Shown here piece after piece: positions 24,906 through 34,753 of a stretch of 48,658 bases of DNA. Positions within the stretch are counted from its first letter, which is position 1, and each line of letters begins with the position of its first letter. The position numbers and the translations under genes are program-made. This DNA comes from a bacterium. GTDB taxonomy: Archaea > Thermoplasmatota > Thermoplasmata > Lutacidiplasmatales > UBA184. Below the pieces are notes generated by a model. It did no database searches, was not told the origin of the DNA, and saw only the letters and a program-made list of their open reading frames with translations. The DNA is taken from the NCBI GenBank assembly GCA_027309555.1, contig DAIDCO010000008.1, positions 1 to 48,658 of the forward strand, given 5' to 3'.

Positions 24906-25360
24906 TTCATGCCGATAAACATGCTGAAAAGACAGCGCCGCCCCTTGTGGGACCTCCTACCCGCATGCTCCCCATGGAAGAGCTTCGGACTCGCCCTCAG
25001 AATCTTCGACTGCAGATCGGTCGGCCTGAGAATGGAAACTTCGTTCACGACGCCCGCTGTCGCGGTAGTCGCGTCCACGGCATCTCGCCGCTCGTAACTC
25101 GCTGGCGGTCATGAGAAACCGCGGTCTCGAGCCGCGGACTTCACGTCGCCCGTTCGCTCGCGCGCTTCGTGCGGTCCGTCATCGTCCGCGCGCGTCGCTC
25201 ATTAAGGTCGCGGCGGCGAGGGCGAAGACCGTTGAGAACGCCCAGCACCCTCGCCGCCGTCCCGTCGCGCCCTGCGGTCGCTCGGCGACCATAATGGCGA
25301 CCCGGGCCCGCGGCTCGCTCGCGCCGCTCGCCGCGAGCCCTGCGCGCTCGCTCCGCGCCG
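24906..25360. other. gap without a supported gene; base-composition boundary
   Basis: About 455 bases between the propeller gene and the next gene. The left ~170 bases are lower-GC like the secreted-protein block; from about 25,090 the sequence becomes very GC-rich and continues into the next gene. Open frames here are low-complexity Arg/Ala-rich and look like GC artefacts. An AT-rich TTTATC at about 24915 is a candidate propeller promoter. Confidence 0.5.
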
Positions 25361-26154
25361 ATGACCGCACTCAGCGCGCCCAGCGCGAACGGAACCCCTT
25401 CGACCGCGAACCCGTCCGCCGCGACCCCGACCGCCTCCGCCGCCCTCGCCCACGTTCGGATACCTTGCAGCGCCCGCACCTACGAGGTGCGGGACGTCCT
25501 CCGCGGCATGGGACTCCGATGGGACCCTGTCTCGCACGCCTGGCACGGTGCCCTCCCTTCCGACCGCGGCGACCTGCTCCAGCGCCGATACGGGCTGCGA
25601 CCCCAGGTCGTCCCGGCAATCGAGTCCTTCTCGACCGACCGGGCCCCGTCCCTATCGGCCGCGCGACCGACCCCGCCAGCGGCACCGCGGCCCCCGACGC
25701 GCCCGGGCGTAGCGCGCGACGGATCCCGAACCTGTGCCGAGGCACGAGTCGCGTATCGCGACCGGGACGAGGACGCGGAGGAGATCGCGACCCCGACGCG
25801 GAGGTTCTGCGTGTTCGAGATCACGAGCGGGCTCCCCGACGATTCGCGGGAGGAGGACGAGCGGCAGGAGGAGCGGAGGCTGCGCGAGATGCGCGCCCGC
25901 GTGAAGGCGACACGGGCGGTCGTTTCCAGGACACCCGGCCTGGCGCAAGCCATCGCCGCCGATTGGCAGAGGGCCGCGGATTCTACGCGAGGTTTGGGAT
26001 CAGCGAGGCTCAGTTCCGGCACGGGGTGCGGGACGCAGAGGTGTCCGAGGACGCGGACCTCGGGGACTCGATGTGGTCGAGGGTGGATCGAGTCGCGGAG
26101 GTGAGGGCGCGGGAGGCGGCCGTCCTGCCTCGGGTCGAGTGGTCGTATGGGTAG
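25361..26154 (+). pseudogene. DUF5710-like domain protein with a 1-base frameshift
   Basis: The frame from ATG 25361 encodes an Ala/Ser/Thr/Pro-rich N-terminus, then RTYEVRDVLRGMGLRWDPVSHAWHG, which resembles the DUF5710-type motif (a closing-in GxRWDxxxxxW pattern), then a charged helical region (DDSREEDERQEERRLREMRARVK). At about 25979 the homologous sequence jumps one frame: frame 1 ends in ADWQRAA, and the next frame continues FYARFGISEAQF to a stop at 26154. The second related copy at 26723-26968 has this join uninterrupted (SDWRKAARFFARYGVAQ), which is why a frameshift is inferred. Repaired length would be about 264 residues. Function unknown. Confidence 0.6.
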
Positions 26155-26222
26155 GGCCCCCTCCCTCGTTACGCCTGATCCCCTCCACACGAACGGGAAG
26201 GGAATTAGCGCTACCGCTTGCG

Positions 26223-26675
26223 TTAGGGAATCGTCGCGTAGGCTTCCGAAATCATGTGCCCAACACGATCCAAATCCTCCCGTGGGGGATTCGTGGCCTC
26301 GAAATCAATCCTGAAGCCATCCCCGAGGGTTCGGGGGATCACGTGAAGATGCGAATGGAAGACCACCTGACCGGCGACCTTTCCGTCGGCGTAGAAGAGG
26401 TTGATGCCTTCGCAAGGGATGCCGCTCCTCCGAACCGCCTCGCCTACCCTTCGGCCGACTGTGGCCATCCTACTCCAGGTCTCCTCGGGAACATCGGAAA
26501 GATAGACGAAGTGCTCCCTCGGGAAGATGATGATGTGGCCGAGGGTAACCGGTCGTATGTCCATCACGGCGAGGACCCGGTCGTCCTGGTGCACGAGGCT
26601 CAGAGGGAGGCGGCCTGCGACGAGTTGGCAGAATACGCAATCAGCTGACTCGGGCACCACTTTCTGCTCGCCCAT
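26223..26675 (-). CDS. HIT-family nucleotide hydrolase/transferase
   Basis: The 150-residue protein has the histidine triad HSHLHVIP near residue 108, the N-terminal CVFCQLVAGRLP segment and GHIIIFPREHFVYLSDV typical of Hint-like HIT proteins, which hydrolyse nucleoside phosphoramidates or AMP-linked substrates. GC content is lower than the neighbours'. A TATA-like CAATAATGTA lies about 30 bases upstream of the ATG. The gene sits between a frameshifted gene and a truncated relative of that gene, suggesting it was inserted as cargo between duplicated segments. Confidence 0.9.
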   Translation of the reverse strand: MGEQKVVPESADCVFCQLVAGRLPLSLVHQDDRVLAVMDIRPVTLGHIIIFPREHFVYLSDVPEETWSRMATVGRRVGEAVRRSGIPCEGINLFYADGKVAGQVVFHSHLHVIPRTLGDGFRIDFEATNPPREDLDRVGHMISEAYATIP

Positions 26676-26722
26676 CTTCGGAACACCATATTCATTGGGT
26701 ACATTATTGGCGCGATGTTCGC

Positions 26723-26968
26723 GACGACTCGCGGGAGGAGGACGAGCGGGCCGCGGAGCGGAGGCTGCGCGAGCTGCGCGGGCGCGTGAAAGCGGCGCGG
26801 GCGGTCGTGGCGACCACGCCGAGTCTTTCGGAAGTCCTCGCGAGCGACTGGCGGAAGGCGGCTCGGTTCTTCGCGCGGTACGGAGTTGCGCAAGAGATGA
26901 TGCGGAGAGGCGTTCCCCCGGGAGTCGACAGGGTGGTTTCCCCCGACCTCGAAGACGACCCGTCCTGA
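26723..26968 (+). pseudogene. truncated second copy of the DUF5710-like protein's C-terminal region
   Basis: The frame from 26723 (DDSREEDERAAERRLRELRG) is closely similar in DNA and protein to 25838 onwards, and continues through VLASDWRKAARFFARYGVAQEMMRRGV to a stop at 26968. No start codon with upstream support precedes the similarity; only a GTG at 26786 lies within it. The N-terminal DUF5710-like domain is absent. It is therefore a gene remnant or a very short protein from GTG 26786 (60 residues). Confidence 0.6.
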
Positions 26969-27084
26969 CGCGCTGTCGATACTTGTCCAGCCCTAGGGGC
27001 TGCGCGCGCTCCCGGTTCGGCGCGCGGCGTTTCGCGACGTTGAAATAGATTGCCCACCATCTCTCTTACGATCAGGTCCCAAGA

Positions 27085-30000
27085 ATGGCTGAGCGCGAGG
27101 AGCGCTCGGCCTGGGCCGATCCGGGTGCGGCGACAGGCCGGGACGCCAGGGATACCGGCGCCCCGAGACGGCGGTCTGGACGCCTTGCCGGAACTGGGGG
27201 CGTTCCGTCATTCGCGCTGACTGAGGGGCCCCGTAGCATGAGTGAAGAGCTCAGTCGGGAAGCGGTTATGCGATCGGTTGACCGCGTCGGAATGGACGGG
27301 CAGCAGGACGCGAACCCGGAGATTGCCTGCAATCTCCAGAACCATGTCGGTTCCCGACCGGCCCGCCGGACGGGCAGTTCCGGGTCGACCAGAGGAGGCA
27401 GGAAAGGACGGCGCGCCCGGAGGCTGTACAATCTACGTAACCGGTCACAAAGCGGCCTGAATCGCCGATGGGTTCGTTCGGTCCTCTCGATCGTCGCGGT
27501 GGTGGTACTCCTGAGCACCTCTCTTGGCACGGTCCGAGCGCAAGGGACCGGCGGCGCGTTGCCCGCCGGCATCAGCGGCGCTTCGAACGCCTACTATCCG
27601 TACGTCATCCCTGCGGGGATGTTCCCTGCCCCAGACTCGGCCGTGCCCTCCACTTCGGGTGCCAATGTCACGCTGCCCCAGCTGGGCGCGACCGGAGTGG
27701 GAACCGACCCGACTTACTTCCTTGTCTACGTCTCTGCGAACACGTCGCCCTGCCAGACTTGCAAGGGGGGAGGGAACCTGACCAGCTTCAACTTCGAGAT
27801 CCGAGAGGGTGTGTTCAGCGCATGGATGGCGACGGACATCGTCGCGTCCAACTCCAGCCGTACTCTCCCGATCAACTGGTCCGTTCCCTACAGCATCGAA
27901 GAGAGCTCGGTTCTGGACCCGTACACTCCCTCCGAGGCATGCACCTCCACGGCGCTGGTAGTGGCGCCGGATGGAAGCTCGATGTTTGCGGGAGTGACTT
28001 GTAACGGGTCGACCTCGATCTACCGCTCGAGTGTCGCCGACGCCCTGACTCAGTGGACTTCAGTGACGACCCTCACTGGGTCCCAGGTGCGGCTCGCCCT
28101 CGATCCCACAGGAGTCGCCCTTGCTTCGACGATCTCCTCCTCCGGAGAGGCGGTGGCGACGATCCTGCCCTTCCCGACCGGAACGGTCTCCTCCTACACG
28201 CTCGGGCCCGCGGTCCAGGCAGGACCTCTGACGTTGCGCACCGCCGACGGGGTCCTCTTGGCGGTCCTTTCAGTGAGCTCTTCCGGGACCGAAACCATCT
28301 GGTCCCTGAACTTTCCGGGGGAGTCGTTCACCGCATTCTCCTTCCTGACCTTGCCCTCCACCGGCGTTTCCTCGACGTTCAACTCGCTCGGCAGCACTCG
28401 TCTGGGGTCGCCGGGGGGCAGCGCGGACCAGTTGGCGGCGGCGTCCCTGGACGCGAACGTCCTGGTGATCTGCACCGTGGTCGAGAACGGGACCACCGAG
28501 GCGGCGATCTCCTCCTCCGCCGATGAAGGTGTGTTCTGGAACTCGCCCACGGCTTTGGCGCTCCCTATGGGCTCGATGATCGACCCCGAGCTCGTCGCCT
28601 CTCCGGACGGGTACTTCACTGCGACGTGGCTCGCGACGGGCGGCGACAACGTATCGGTCGTCGAAGAGGCGACCCTCGCGCCCGACGGCTCCGTGCTCTC
28701 GGGTCCCTCGGCGGTCCCCGGAGGATCCGGTCCGCTCCCGGTCAGTGAGAGTCAGGGCGTAGGCGTCGCGCTGGACTCGTATCAGCGCCCCCTGCTGGTT
28801 TGGGCGACGCCCCCGGGGACTGCTACGAATTCGATCGCGGAGACCGGGGGATTCCTGTCCCCTTCGCACGTGGTTTCCCTCGCGGAGCAGGCGCTCGGCA
28901 ACCTCACCTCGAACGATCTTGCGAGCGGCTCGCTGTCGACCTTCAAATCCACGGTAGCCAATCTCCTCGGCCAGGCGGCGACAAATGCCGCTCAGGGCTA
29001 CGTGTCGACTCACCTGAATGCGGCCCGGAACCTGACCGCGGACGCCTACCAGAACGTGAGCGTGACCGGGCTCTCGTACGTGGGGGAGAAGTCGTCCGGC
29101 TCCGGGTCGAGCAGGACCTATACGATGGCCGGGGGAGCAGTGATGACGCCGGCCGTTGAGACGGGTTCCGGCTATCATCCCCCGTACCCAGCCGGGTCTC
29201 TCGTCCCCTCGGTGGGGTTCGGCTCGGCCTCTACCTACCTGAACATCGAGAGCGACTGGTTGCTCGCCTCCGAGGGAGTCCCGCCGGTGGCGTTGGCGAA
29301 TCCTCTCGACAACGTCACGCTCCCTCTCGGCGATCGCAACCTGGCAAACTACGGCCTCCCGGGAGTCACGAGCGCCACGGTGGATGGGAAGACGAGCTCG
29401 GCCACCGTGACTCCGTACGTTCCCGACCCCACGACGGCGCAGTTGGCCATCAGCGGCTCCTACCCGACCTACTGGTACAATACCTCGTCGAGTACCTCCG
29501 CGATCTGTTTTCATCGGTGGATCTACCCTACCCGAATGGACAACTACGTCGACACTCCCACCACGTTCAACGACACCCCGACCGTGAACACCGTCACGCT
29601 TCCCCGGATCAGCCAGTCGTCGTTCATCTCGACCCTGTACCTCCAGAACCTGTCGGCGGATGGTGGGGTCTACTGGACGCTGTACCTCAGCGCGGCGTAT
29701 ACCGAGGTCGACCATTGGGTGACGCATTCGGGATGCGGGGTCACCTATGGGAACACCACCTATGGCTATGCGGTAGTGAAGGGCCCTGCAACCATCTCGA
29801 TGACCACGGGCGCCTCTTTTTCCACCACTTTGAGCACTTCCACCTCCGTGAATGTGAACACGAAGGCGAGCTCCGTCTCGGTCGCATGGTCGAACTCGAT
29901 GTTGGCGACCGCGAACGTCGCCCTCGGTCCTTCGCTCAGCACGTATTCGGTGACCTACGGTTACAGCGGTTTCTACACCTACACCGGCGCGCCCTCGTCG

Positions 30001-33000
30001 GGCCAGACGTACACCGCCAGCGTGAGCACCACCAGCCACACCGGCTTTTGGGATCAATACTGGCAGCCCTCAGACTCCGTCGGGCAGCAGACCTCATCTC
30101 CCTCTCAGACCGCCGAGGACTTCTGTCAGTTCATCTACCGACCCGATTCGTTCAAGCTATGGGGGCTGTCCTCTGTCAGCGGAGCAGACAACACCGCGGC
30201 CGTCACATGGGATTCCAATGTCTCGGGGCTGGGGATACTCGACTACTACGAGATCGGATCGGGGGTCAACCAGACCGTAACGACCACGGTCGCTCCCGTC
30301 TCGGGCAACTACACGTATACCGCGGAGATCCATGGCTTCTCCGGTGGTGCATTGTACGGCCTGACAGCGACGACGACGATCTCGGACGGCGCCTGCCTGA
30401 GTCTCAGCTCAAGCATTTCCAGCTTGTCGCTGCTGGGCCAAGGGTTCTCCGTCGACCCCGTCGCGTATCCCTACGATTCGATCTCGCAGACGGGCGGAGG
30501 AGAAGGAGTCTACTCCCATCTGGCCGCGGGGCTCCACACCCAACTGACCCAAGGCAAGGTGCAGTTCACCGGTGGCTCGCTCGTCTACGGGCCCTCAAGT
30601 CTTGCCGGGCCCAACGTCTCGATCCCGATCAGTACCCTCAGCAGCATCTCCTGCGGCGTCAACTGCTACCTGGTCAACACCACCCCCTCCCAGCCCGACT
30701 CGACCTACGTCGTCCAGGAGACGCTCAACTTCTCGTGGAACGGCGGTACGTATTCCCTGGCGAGTTCGCCCACATGGTTCTACTACCTTCAAGACAGCTC
30801 GGGCGACGGGCTGACAGACGCGGAGAAGGTCAGCGGGTGGACGGTTACCTCTACGAACGCGCAGGGAACCACGACCACGGCTTTGGTCACCGCGAATGAA
30901 TTTGCCTACGCGACCAATGGCCTTGTTTCGGACTATGTCGAGAAGCAATTTGGCTTGGACCCTCGGACGTTGGACACCGCGGGGAGCCACATGCTCGATA
31001 CTTGGAATCTCACGTTTGACCTGGGGCCCGGGTCTCCGACCCTCCCAAGCTCCACGTTCTTCCACTACTTCGTCGAGAACGCGACCTACAACTTCTCGAA
31101 GGCATGCCAGGAGTACTCCGCAGGGACGGGGGGCTGCCCGCTGTCCAGCGATGCCGGGACCTTGCTCTCCAATTTGACCGCGACGAACCCCCGCAACACC
31201 GGCGACTCGAACCCGTGGGCCGCGAGCGTGAGGTGGACGGGCAGCGGCTCGGGGAGCGCGCTCAGCCAGCTCGAGTCGCTCATAACCTCCGAGGGGGTCG
31301 GATGGTTGCGGGCAACCGCCGGGTACTACGAAGGAGACCGAACGATCACGGTTTGGGGGAAACTCTCCTGGGGCGCGAACCCCCTCGCGCAAAGCACGAG
31401 GGACAACGGAGTTGCGGACGGGAACCTCGCCGACCCGCTCGAAGCCGAAGTAGTCCAGGTGAACGTGAGCGCTTGGTCGGCAACGCTGAACAGCGCGAGC
31501 GACGCCGCCGCGCCGTACTTTGAGTTGACGAGCGGCTCTGGGGGCACCGGGACGCTCTATTACTCCGGCTATGGCCCGGCGGTCGGAAACGCGGGGACGA
31601 CGGTATCGTATTCTGGCCCGTACGTCGCAACCGCTCCCGTGAGCACGACCGGCCAGTACGTCTATCTGAACCTGTCGCTCAATGACGCGACGGGATCCGG
31701 TACGGTCACGCTGCTGACAGCTTCAATGGCGGTCGACCTCGTGGGAACCGGAGGAGGGGCCTCCTTCGGAGGCTTGAACACGGCCGCGTCGCTCTCGTCC
31801 ACAGTCTCGGTCCTTCGCATCGGTGAGAAAGCGAACACCCTGCTTTGGGCACCGGGCAACAACACCACCCTCTCGAATCTCCCCTGGGGTCTCAAGCGCT
31901 ACGCCGCCGAGCCGGACTTCAACCTGCTGGTGCTGAACCTCTCCTCCGCAGTGACGGTGAGCGGGGTTGCGGGCGCGGAGGGAGGATACCACTACTCCAT
32001 CCCTCTCTCCTCCGGGCTGAACAATCTACTGGTACCCAGGGGCGCGTTCCTCGCATCGCCTCTCGGTCAAGCGCTGATCAACAATACGAATGAGACGGTG
32101 TCGATCCCCTCGAACTCCGGAGTCTCCTTCCACGCTACCGATTGGTCATCGCGAAGCGAGACGAGTGGCAGCAACACTCCCGGAAGCTCGAACTTCATCT
32201 GGGTCCTCTCCAACCAAAGCCAAAGCCAGAACGGGTCGTCCTCCGGATTCTACGGAGGGCTGCCCTCGAATCCCACCGTCGAATCGGGACTCGAGTCGCT
32301 TCAGGTCCAGGCGGTGTTCTGGGTCAACGTGTCATCGAGCGGATACGAAGGGCTCGCCAGCGGGAGCGCCGAGCTCGCGGACCTGTTCGGCGGTCTGGTG
32401 GCGAACTCGAGCGGGAACCTGACTGGGAACATCCTGCAAGTGACGCCGGCGCTGGGAACGCTCGGTTTCCCCCGGAACGTCCAGAACGCGCTGGCGAACG
32501 TCTCGCTGCGAAATGACGGGGCGTACAGCGCCCCGATGTATCAGCAATCCCAGGCATCGACAGCGTGGTGGCAGAGCGCCGGGGCCGCGGTCTGGAACAC
32601 AGTGAGCGGAGTCGCGCTCGTCACCGGGTTCACGAAGCTCGTCTCGGTGGTTTGGAGTAGCCTGCAGGCGGCGGCCGCCTACATTGGGGAGGCGGCAGCT
32701 GCGTTTTCAACCCTTCTTGGCATCAGCAAGCTCGCGAACCAGTTCGCGGCCACCCTGAAGACGATCACGAGCGCGATGGAGTGGGCGCTGAGCACCCTCT
32801 GGCTAATCGTGAAAGAGGAGGTCCTTGGGTATCTCTCCAATCCCGTTCATGCTGTGCTAGGCCCAGATCAGCCGAACTCCGGCATCGTCACCGGTCTTGC
32901 CCTGGCCAGCGATCCCGGGGGGAGCACGAGCAATCCGCAGGTCATCGGAGACGTAGCTGGCGGCTTCGCAATCGCATTGATCCCGGCTTTCACCTTGTCG

Positions 33001-33546
33001 TCTGTCATCTACATCTGTTCGTCAATCCTTGTTCCTTTCACCGCCGTCTTTGGCCCTGTCGCACCTATCATCTCTGTTCTGATTCTTGCGCTTCTTGGGG
33101 TGCAGGCCGGGACTCATAGGGGTGGGATGAATGCCCAGATCGGAGAATCGGCGAAGTCGTTGCTTCAGGCCGCGGCATCATTTGTTAGTGGGGTCGTCGG
33201 AAACACCAGTTCGGCACAGCAGGACATTACCGATCTCGCGGTGATTCTGGGCGGAATTGCTTGGATCGGAGGCATCGTCGTTTCACTCGTGACTCCCGGG
33301 AATGCACTGGCGGATAACGCTGCAATGGGATTGGGAATGATTGCCCTCGTCATGGCAGCATTCACCCCCTCTGCGAACGTCACAGTATTCAATGCACAAG
33401 TCGCAGGTGCCGGCATTTTCGCCGGTTTGGCCTTGGTGGCGACAATTGTTGGTGCCTATCTGAGTGAACTCAACTGGGTTGCCGGATTGATCGCTGTAGC
33501 GCTTGCTGCAGCAGCGGTTTACCTCGTATACGGTGCGGCAGGGTGA
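27085..33546 (+). CDS. giant surface protein, 2,153 residues, with C-terminal membrane block
   Basis: Residues 1-125 are polar and basic, followed by a signal peptide or anchor (VRSVLSIVAVVVLLSTSLG, about residue 130). Residues 150 to about 1,810 are extracellular-type Ser/Thr/Gly/Asn-rich beta sequence with many N-glycosylation sequons. A calcium-site-like DSSGDGLTDAEK lies near residue 1,237, followed by a FGLDPRTLDTAGSHMLDTW segment. From about 1,820 come amphipathic helices (SLQAAAAYIGEAAAAF), then at least four membrane helices to the C-terminus. No family recognised. Start ATG 27085 has a TATA-like TGAAATAGA about 41 bases upstream; ATG 27238 is an alternative. Base composition falls over the last ~600 bases. 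Candidate adhesin or virion spike; function unproven. Confidence 0.85.
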   Translation: MAEREERSAWADPGAATGRDARDTGAPRRRSGRLAGTGGVPSFALTEGPRSMSEELSREAVMRSVDRVGMDGQQDANPEIACNLQNHVGSRPARRTGSSGSTRGGRKGRRARRLYNLRNRSQSGLNRRWVRSVLSIVAVVVLLSTSLGTVRAQGTGGALPAGISGASNAYYPYVIPAGMFPAPDSAVPSTSGANVTLPQLGATGVGTDPTYFLVYVSANTSPCQTCKGGGNLTSFNFEIREGVFSAWMATDIVASNSSRTLPINWSVPYSIEESSVLDPYTPSEACTSTALVVAPDGSSMFAGVTCNGSTSIYRSSVADALTQWTSVTTLTGSQVRLALDPTGVALASTISSSGEAVATILPFPTGTVSSYTLGPAVQAGPLTLRTADGVLLAVLSVSSSGTETIWSLNFPGESFTAFSFLTLPSTGVSSTFNSLGSTRLGSPGGSADQLAAASLDANVLVICTVVENGTTEAAISSSADEGVFWNSPTALALPMGSMIDPELVASPDGYFTATWLATGGDNVSVVEEATLAPDGSVLSGPSAVPGGSGPLPVSESQGVGVALDSYQRPLLVWATPPGTATNSIAETGGFLSPSHVVSLAEQALGNLTSNDLASGSLSTFKSTVANLLGQAATNAAQGYVSTHLNAARNLTADAYQNVSVTGLSYVGEKSSGSGSSRTYTMAGGAVMTPAVETGSGYHPPYPAGSLVPSVGFGSASTYLNIESDWLLASEGVPPVALANPLDNVTLPLGDRNLANYGLPGVTSATVDGKTSSATVTPYVPDPTTAQLAISGSYPTYWYNTSSSTSAICFHRWIYPTRMDNYVDTPTTFNDTPTVNTVTLPRISQSSFISTLYLQNLSADGGVYWTLYLSAAYTEVDHWVTHSGCGVTYGNTTYGYAVVKGPATISMTTGASFSTTLSTSTSVNVNTKASSVSVAWSNSMLATANVALGPSLSTYSVTYGYSGFYTYTGAPSSGQTYTASVSTTSHTGFWDQYWQPSDSVGQQTSSPSQTAEDFCQFIYRPDSFKLWGLSSVSGADNTAAVTWDSNVSGLGILDYYEIGSGVNQTVTTTVAPVSGNYTYTAEIHGFSGGALYGLTATTTISDGACLSLSSSISSLSLLGQGFSVDPVAYPYDSISQTGGGEGVYSHLAAGLHTQLTQGKVQFTGGSLVYGPSSLAGPNVSIPISTLSSISCGVNCYLVNTTPSQPDSTYVVQETLNFSWNGGTYSLASSPTWFYYLQDSSGDGLTDAEKVSGWTVTSTNAQGTTTTALVTANEFAYATNGLVSDYVEKQFGLDPRTLDTAGSHMLDTWNLTFDLGPGSPTLPSSTFFHYFVENATYNFSKACQEYSAGTGGCPLSSDAGTLLSNLTATNPRNTGDSNPWAASVRWTGSGSGSALSQLESLITSEGVGWLRATAGYYEGDRTITVWGKLSWGANPLAQSTRDNGVADGNLADPLEAEVVQVNVSAWSATLNSASDAAAPYFELTSGSGGTGTLYYSGYGPAVGNAGTTVSYSGPYVATAPVSTTGQYVYLNLSLNDATGSGTVTLLTASMAVDLVGTGGGASFGGLNTAASLSSTVSVLRIGEKANTLLWAPGNNTTLSNLPWGLKRYAAEPDFNLLVLNLSSAVTVSGVAGAEGGYHYSIPLSSGLNNLLVPRGAFLASPLGQALINNTNETVSIPSNSGVSFHATDWSSRSETSGSNTPGSSNFIWVLSNQSQSQNGSSSGFYGGLPSNPTVESGLESLQVQAVFWVNVSSSGYEGLASGSAELADLFGGLVANSSGNLTGNILQVTPALGTLGFPRNVQNALANVSLRNDGAYSAPMYQQSQASTAWWQSAGAAVWNTVSGVALVTGFTKLVSVVWSSLQAAAAYIGEAAAAFSTLLGISKLANQFAATLKTITSAMEWALSTLWLIVKEEVLGYLSNPVHAVLGPDQPNSGIVTGLALASDPGGSTSNPQVIGDVAGGFAIALIPAFTLSSVIYICSSILVPFTAVFGPVAPIISVLILALLGVQAGTHRGGMNAQIGESAKSLLQAAASFVSGVVGNTSSAQQDITDLAVILGGIAWIGGIVVSLVTPGNALADNAAMGLGMIALVMAAFTPSANVTVFNAQVAGAGIFAGLALVATIVGAYLSELNWVAGLIAVALAAAAVYLVYGAAG

Positions 33547-33552
33547 GGGTGT

Positions 33553-34101
33553 ATGAACGGAAAAACCGGTTCAGTGCAGCAGAGAAGTCTTCTTCCCTCC
33601 GAAGTTCCGCACGTGACTTGGTGGGAGCCAAGACGCAGCGTAGGTCGAACGGTATACCTTGTGTTCGGTCTCCTTACCGTGGGGTGGAATGGCGCACTCG
33701 TCTATCTCGCGACCCTTCCATGCCCTTCGCATCAGGCACCAGCGATTTGCGGCTGGTCATGGTCCATCGAGCTGGCTGTTTCAGTCGCCGCGCTGTCGGA
33801 AGCGATAGAACTTGTGATACTGCTTCTCGCGATCCGGATGCTGTCCATCCGTCAGCTCGGCACCCTTTCCGAAGGGCTAGTCATTCGAACCGGATTGGAG
33901 AGTCGGGTCGTGCCGTGGAGAGCCGTAAGACTGCCGAGCCAGTCTCGAAACGATAAGTTCGTGTGGCTAAGTCTACTCCCCTCGGCAAAGAGGTTCGGAA
34001 GGCCAGGCCGGCGAATCCGGGTTCCGGTGGAACTTGCCTCGATCATTTCGAGCCACGTCAACCAAGTGCAAACCCAGCCAACCGATGGGTCACCAGCCTA
34101 G
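33553..34101 (+). CDS. membrane protein with two helices and a PH-like C-terminal domain
   Basis: The 182-residue protein has two membrane helices (VYLVFGLLTVGWNGALVYL and AALSEAIELVILLLAIRML) and a C-terminal part (LSEGLVIRTGLESRVVPWRAVRLP, FVWLSLLPS) resembling the bacterial PH-like domains of small membrane proteins. It starts six bases after the giant protein's stop, so it is co-transcribed and probably functions with it. GC content is lower than average, like the end of the preceding gene. Confidence 0.75.
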   Translation: MNGKTGSVQQRSLLPSEVPHVTWWEPRRSVGRTVYLVFGLLTVGWNGALVYLATLPCPSHQAPAICGWSWSIELAVSVAALSEAIELVILLLAIRMLSIRQLGTLSEGLVIRTGLESRVVPWRAVRLPSQSRNDKFVWLSLLPSAKRFGRPGRRIRVPVELASIISSHVNQVQTQPTDGSPA

Positions 34102-34465
34102 CACTTGGTGGACAGTCCCTGGGCCTCCGCCGAACTCATCGGTCGGGTACCGTGAGGGGGAGTTCGTTCCCGCTCGGCCGCTGTTGACCACACTGACCGG
34201 CGTCCGCTCGGCCCCGGACAATATCTACTACGCACGCGCGCGAGGAGGAAACCTGTTCCCCCCGTCGTCCCGGAGCGGGATCCTGCGCGAACCGGAGGGT
34301 CCGATGGAGGGCGGCGCGCCTGCGGACGCAGCGTCCAGCCTCCGATTCCGCCGAGGGCGTCCGGTGTCCGGGAGTCCCGCTTGACGCTCTCTCTAGGACG
34401 CGCGCGCGCGAGGGGAGGAATCGTTCCGGATCTTCCGGGAAGGAGTCCGGTCCGGGGAGGCCGTG
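34102..34465. other. gap without a supported gene, with alternating CG runs
   Basis: About 360 bases after the giant-protein operon. It contains CGCACGCGCGCGAGGAGG near 34231 and ACGCGCGCGCGCGAGGGGAGG near 34397, similar CG-alternating blocks followed by purine runs. Open frames here are antisense-like and not convincing. This lies between two convergent transcription units and may hold terminators or a cis site. Confidence 0.45.
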
Positions 34466-34753
34466 ATGTCGATTGATTGGGGCGGAGTGGCGGGGAGCTT
34501 CCTCACCGCCTTCGTCCTGGTCGCCCCGTTCGTCGTCACCCTGCGACCCCGCACACTGACGTCCGGTCCAACCGTGGGTCGGCCAGATAGGGGAGCTACC
34601 TGGTGGGCGCGGAACGGGAAACCGCACCGGGGGGAACGGCTCCTGCGGTCTCACCCCAATTTCTCCCACGTTTGGCGGGGGTCCGTTGGGTGGACGGCGA
34701 ATCGGACGGCTCGGAGACCGGGAGGGCTCCGGCCGAGGAGGTCCGGGCCCTGA
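34466..34753 (+). CDS. possible small single-helix membrane protein
   Basis: ATG 34466 opens a 95-residue frame with one N-terminal membrane helix (VAGSFLTAFVLVAPFVVTL) followed by an Arg/Gly/Pro-rich tail. GGGGAGG precedes the start by several bases. The tail overlaps the opposite-strand gene at 34596-34970 and is poorly protein-like, so only the first ~35 residues look coding. Confidence 0.3.
   Translation: MSIDWGGVAGSFLTAFVLVAPFVVTLRPRTLTSGPTVGRPDRGATWWARNGKPHRGERLLRSHPNFSHVWRGSVGWTANRTARRPGGLRPRRSGP

Noticed and set aside
28270-30057. 595-codon minus-strand frame opposite the giant protein
   Set aside because: Arg/Gly/Val-rich antisense shadow; the plus frame has a signal peptide and coherent ectodomain.
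34136-34669. 177-codon minus-strand frame in the CG-rich gap
   Set aside because: Low-complexity Pro/Arg/Ser sequence, no promoter and no coupling to neighbours.
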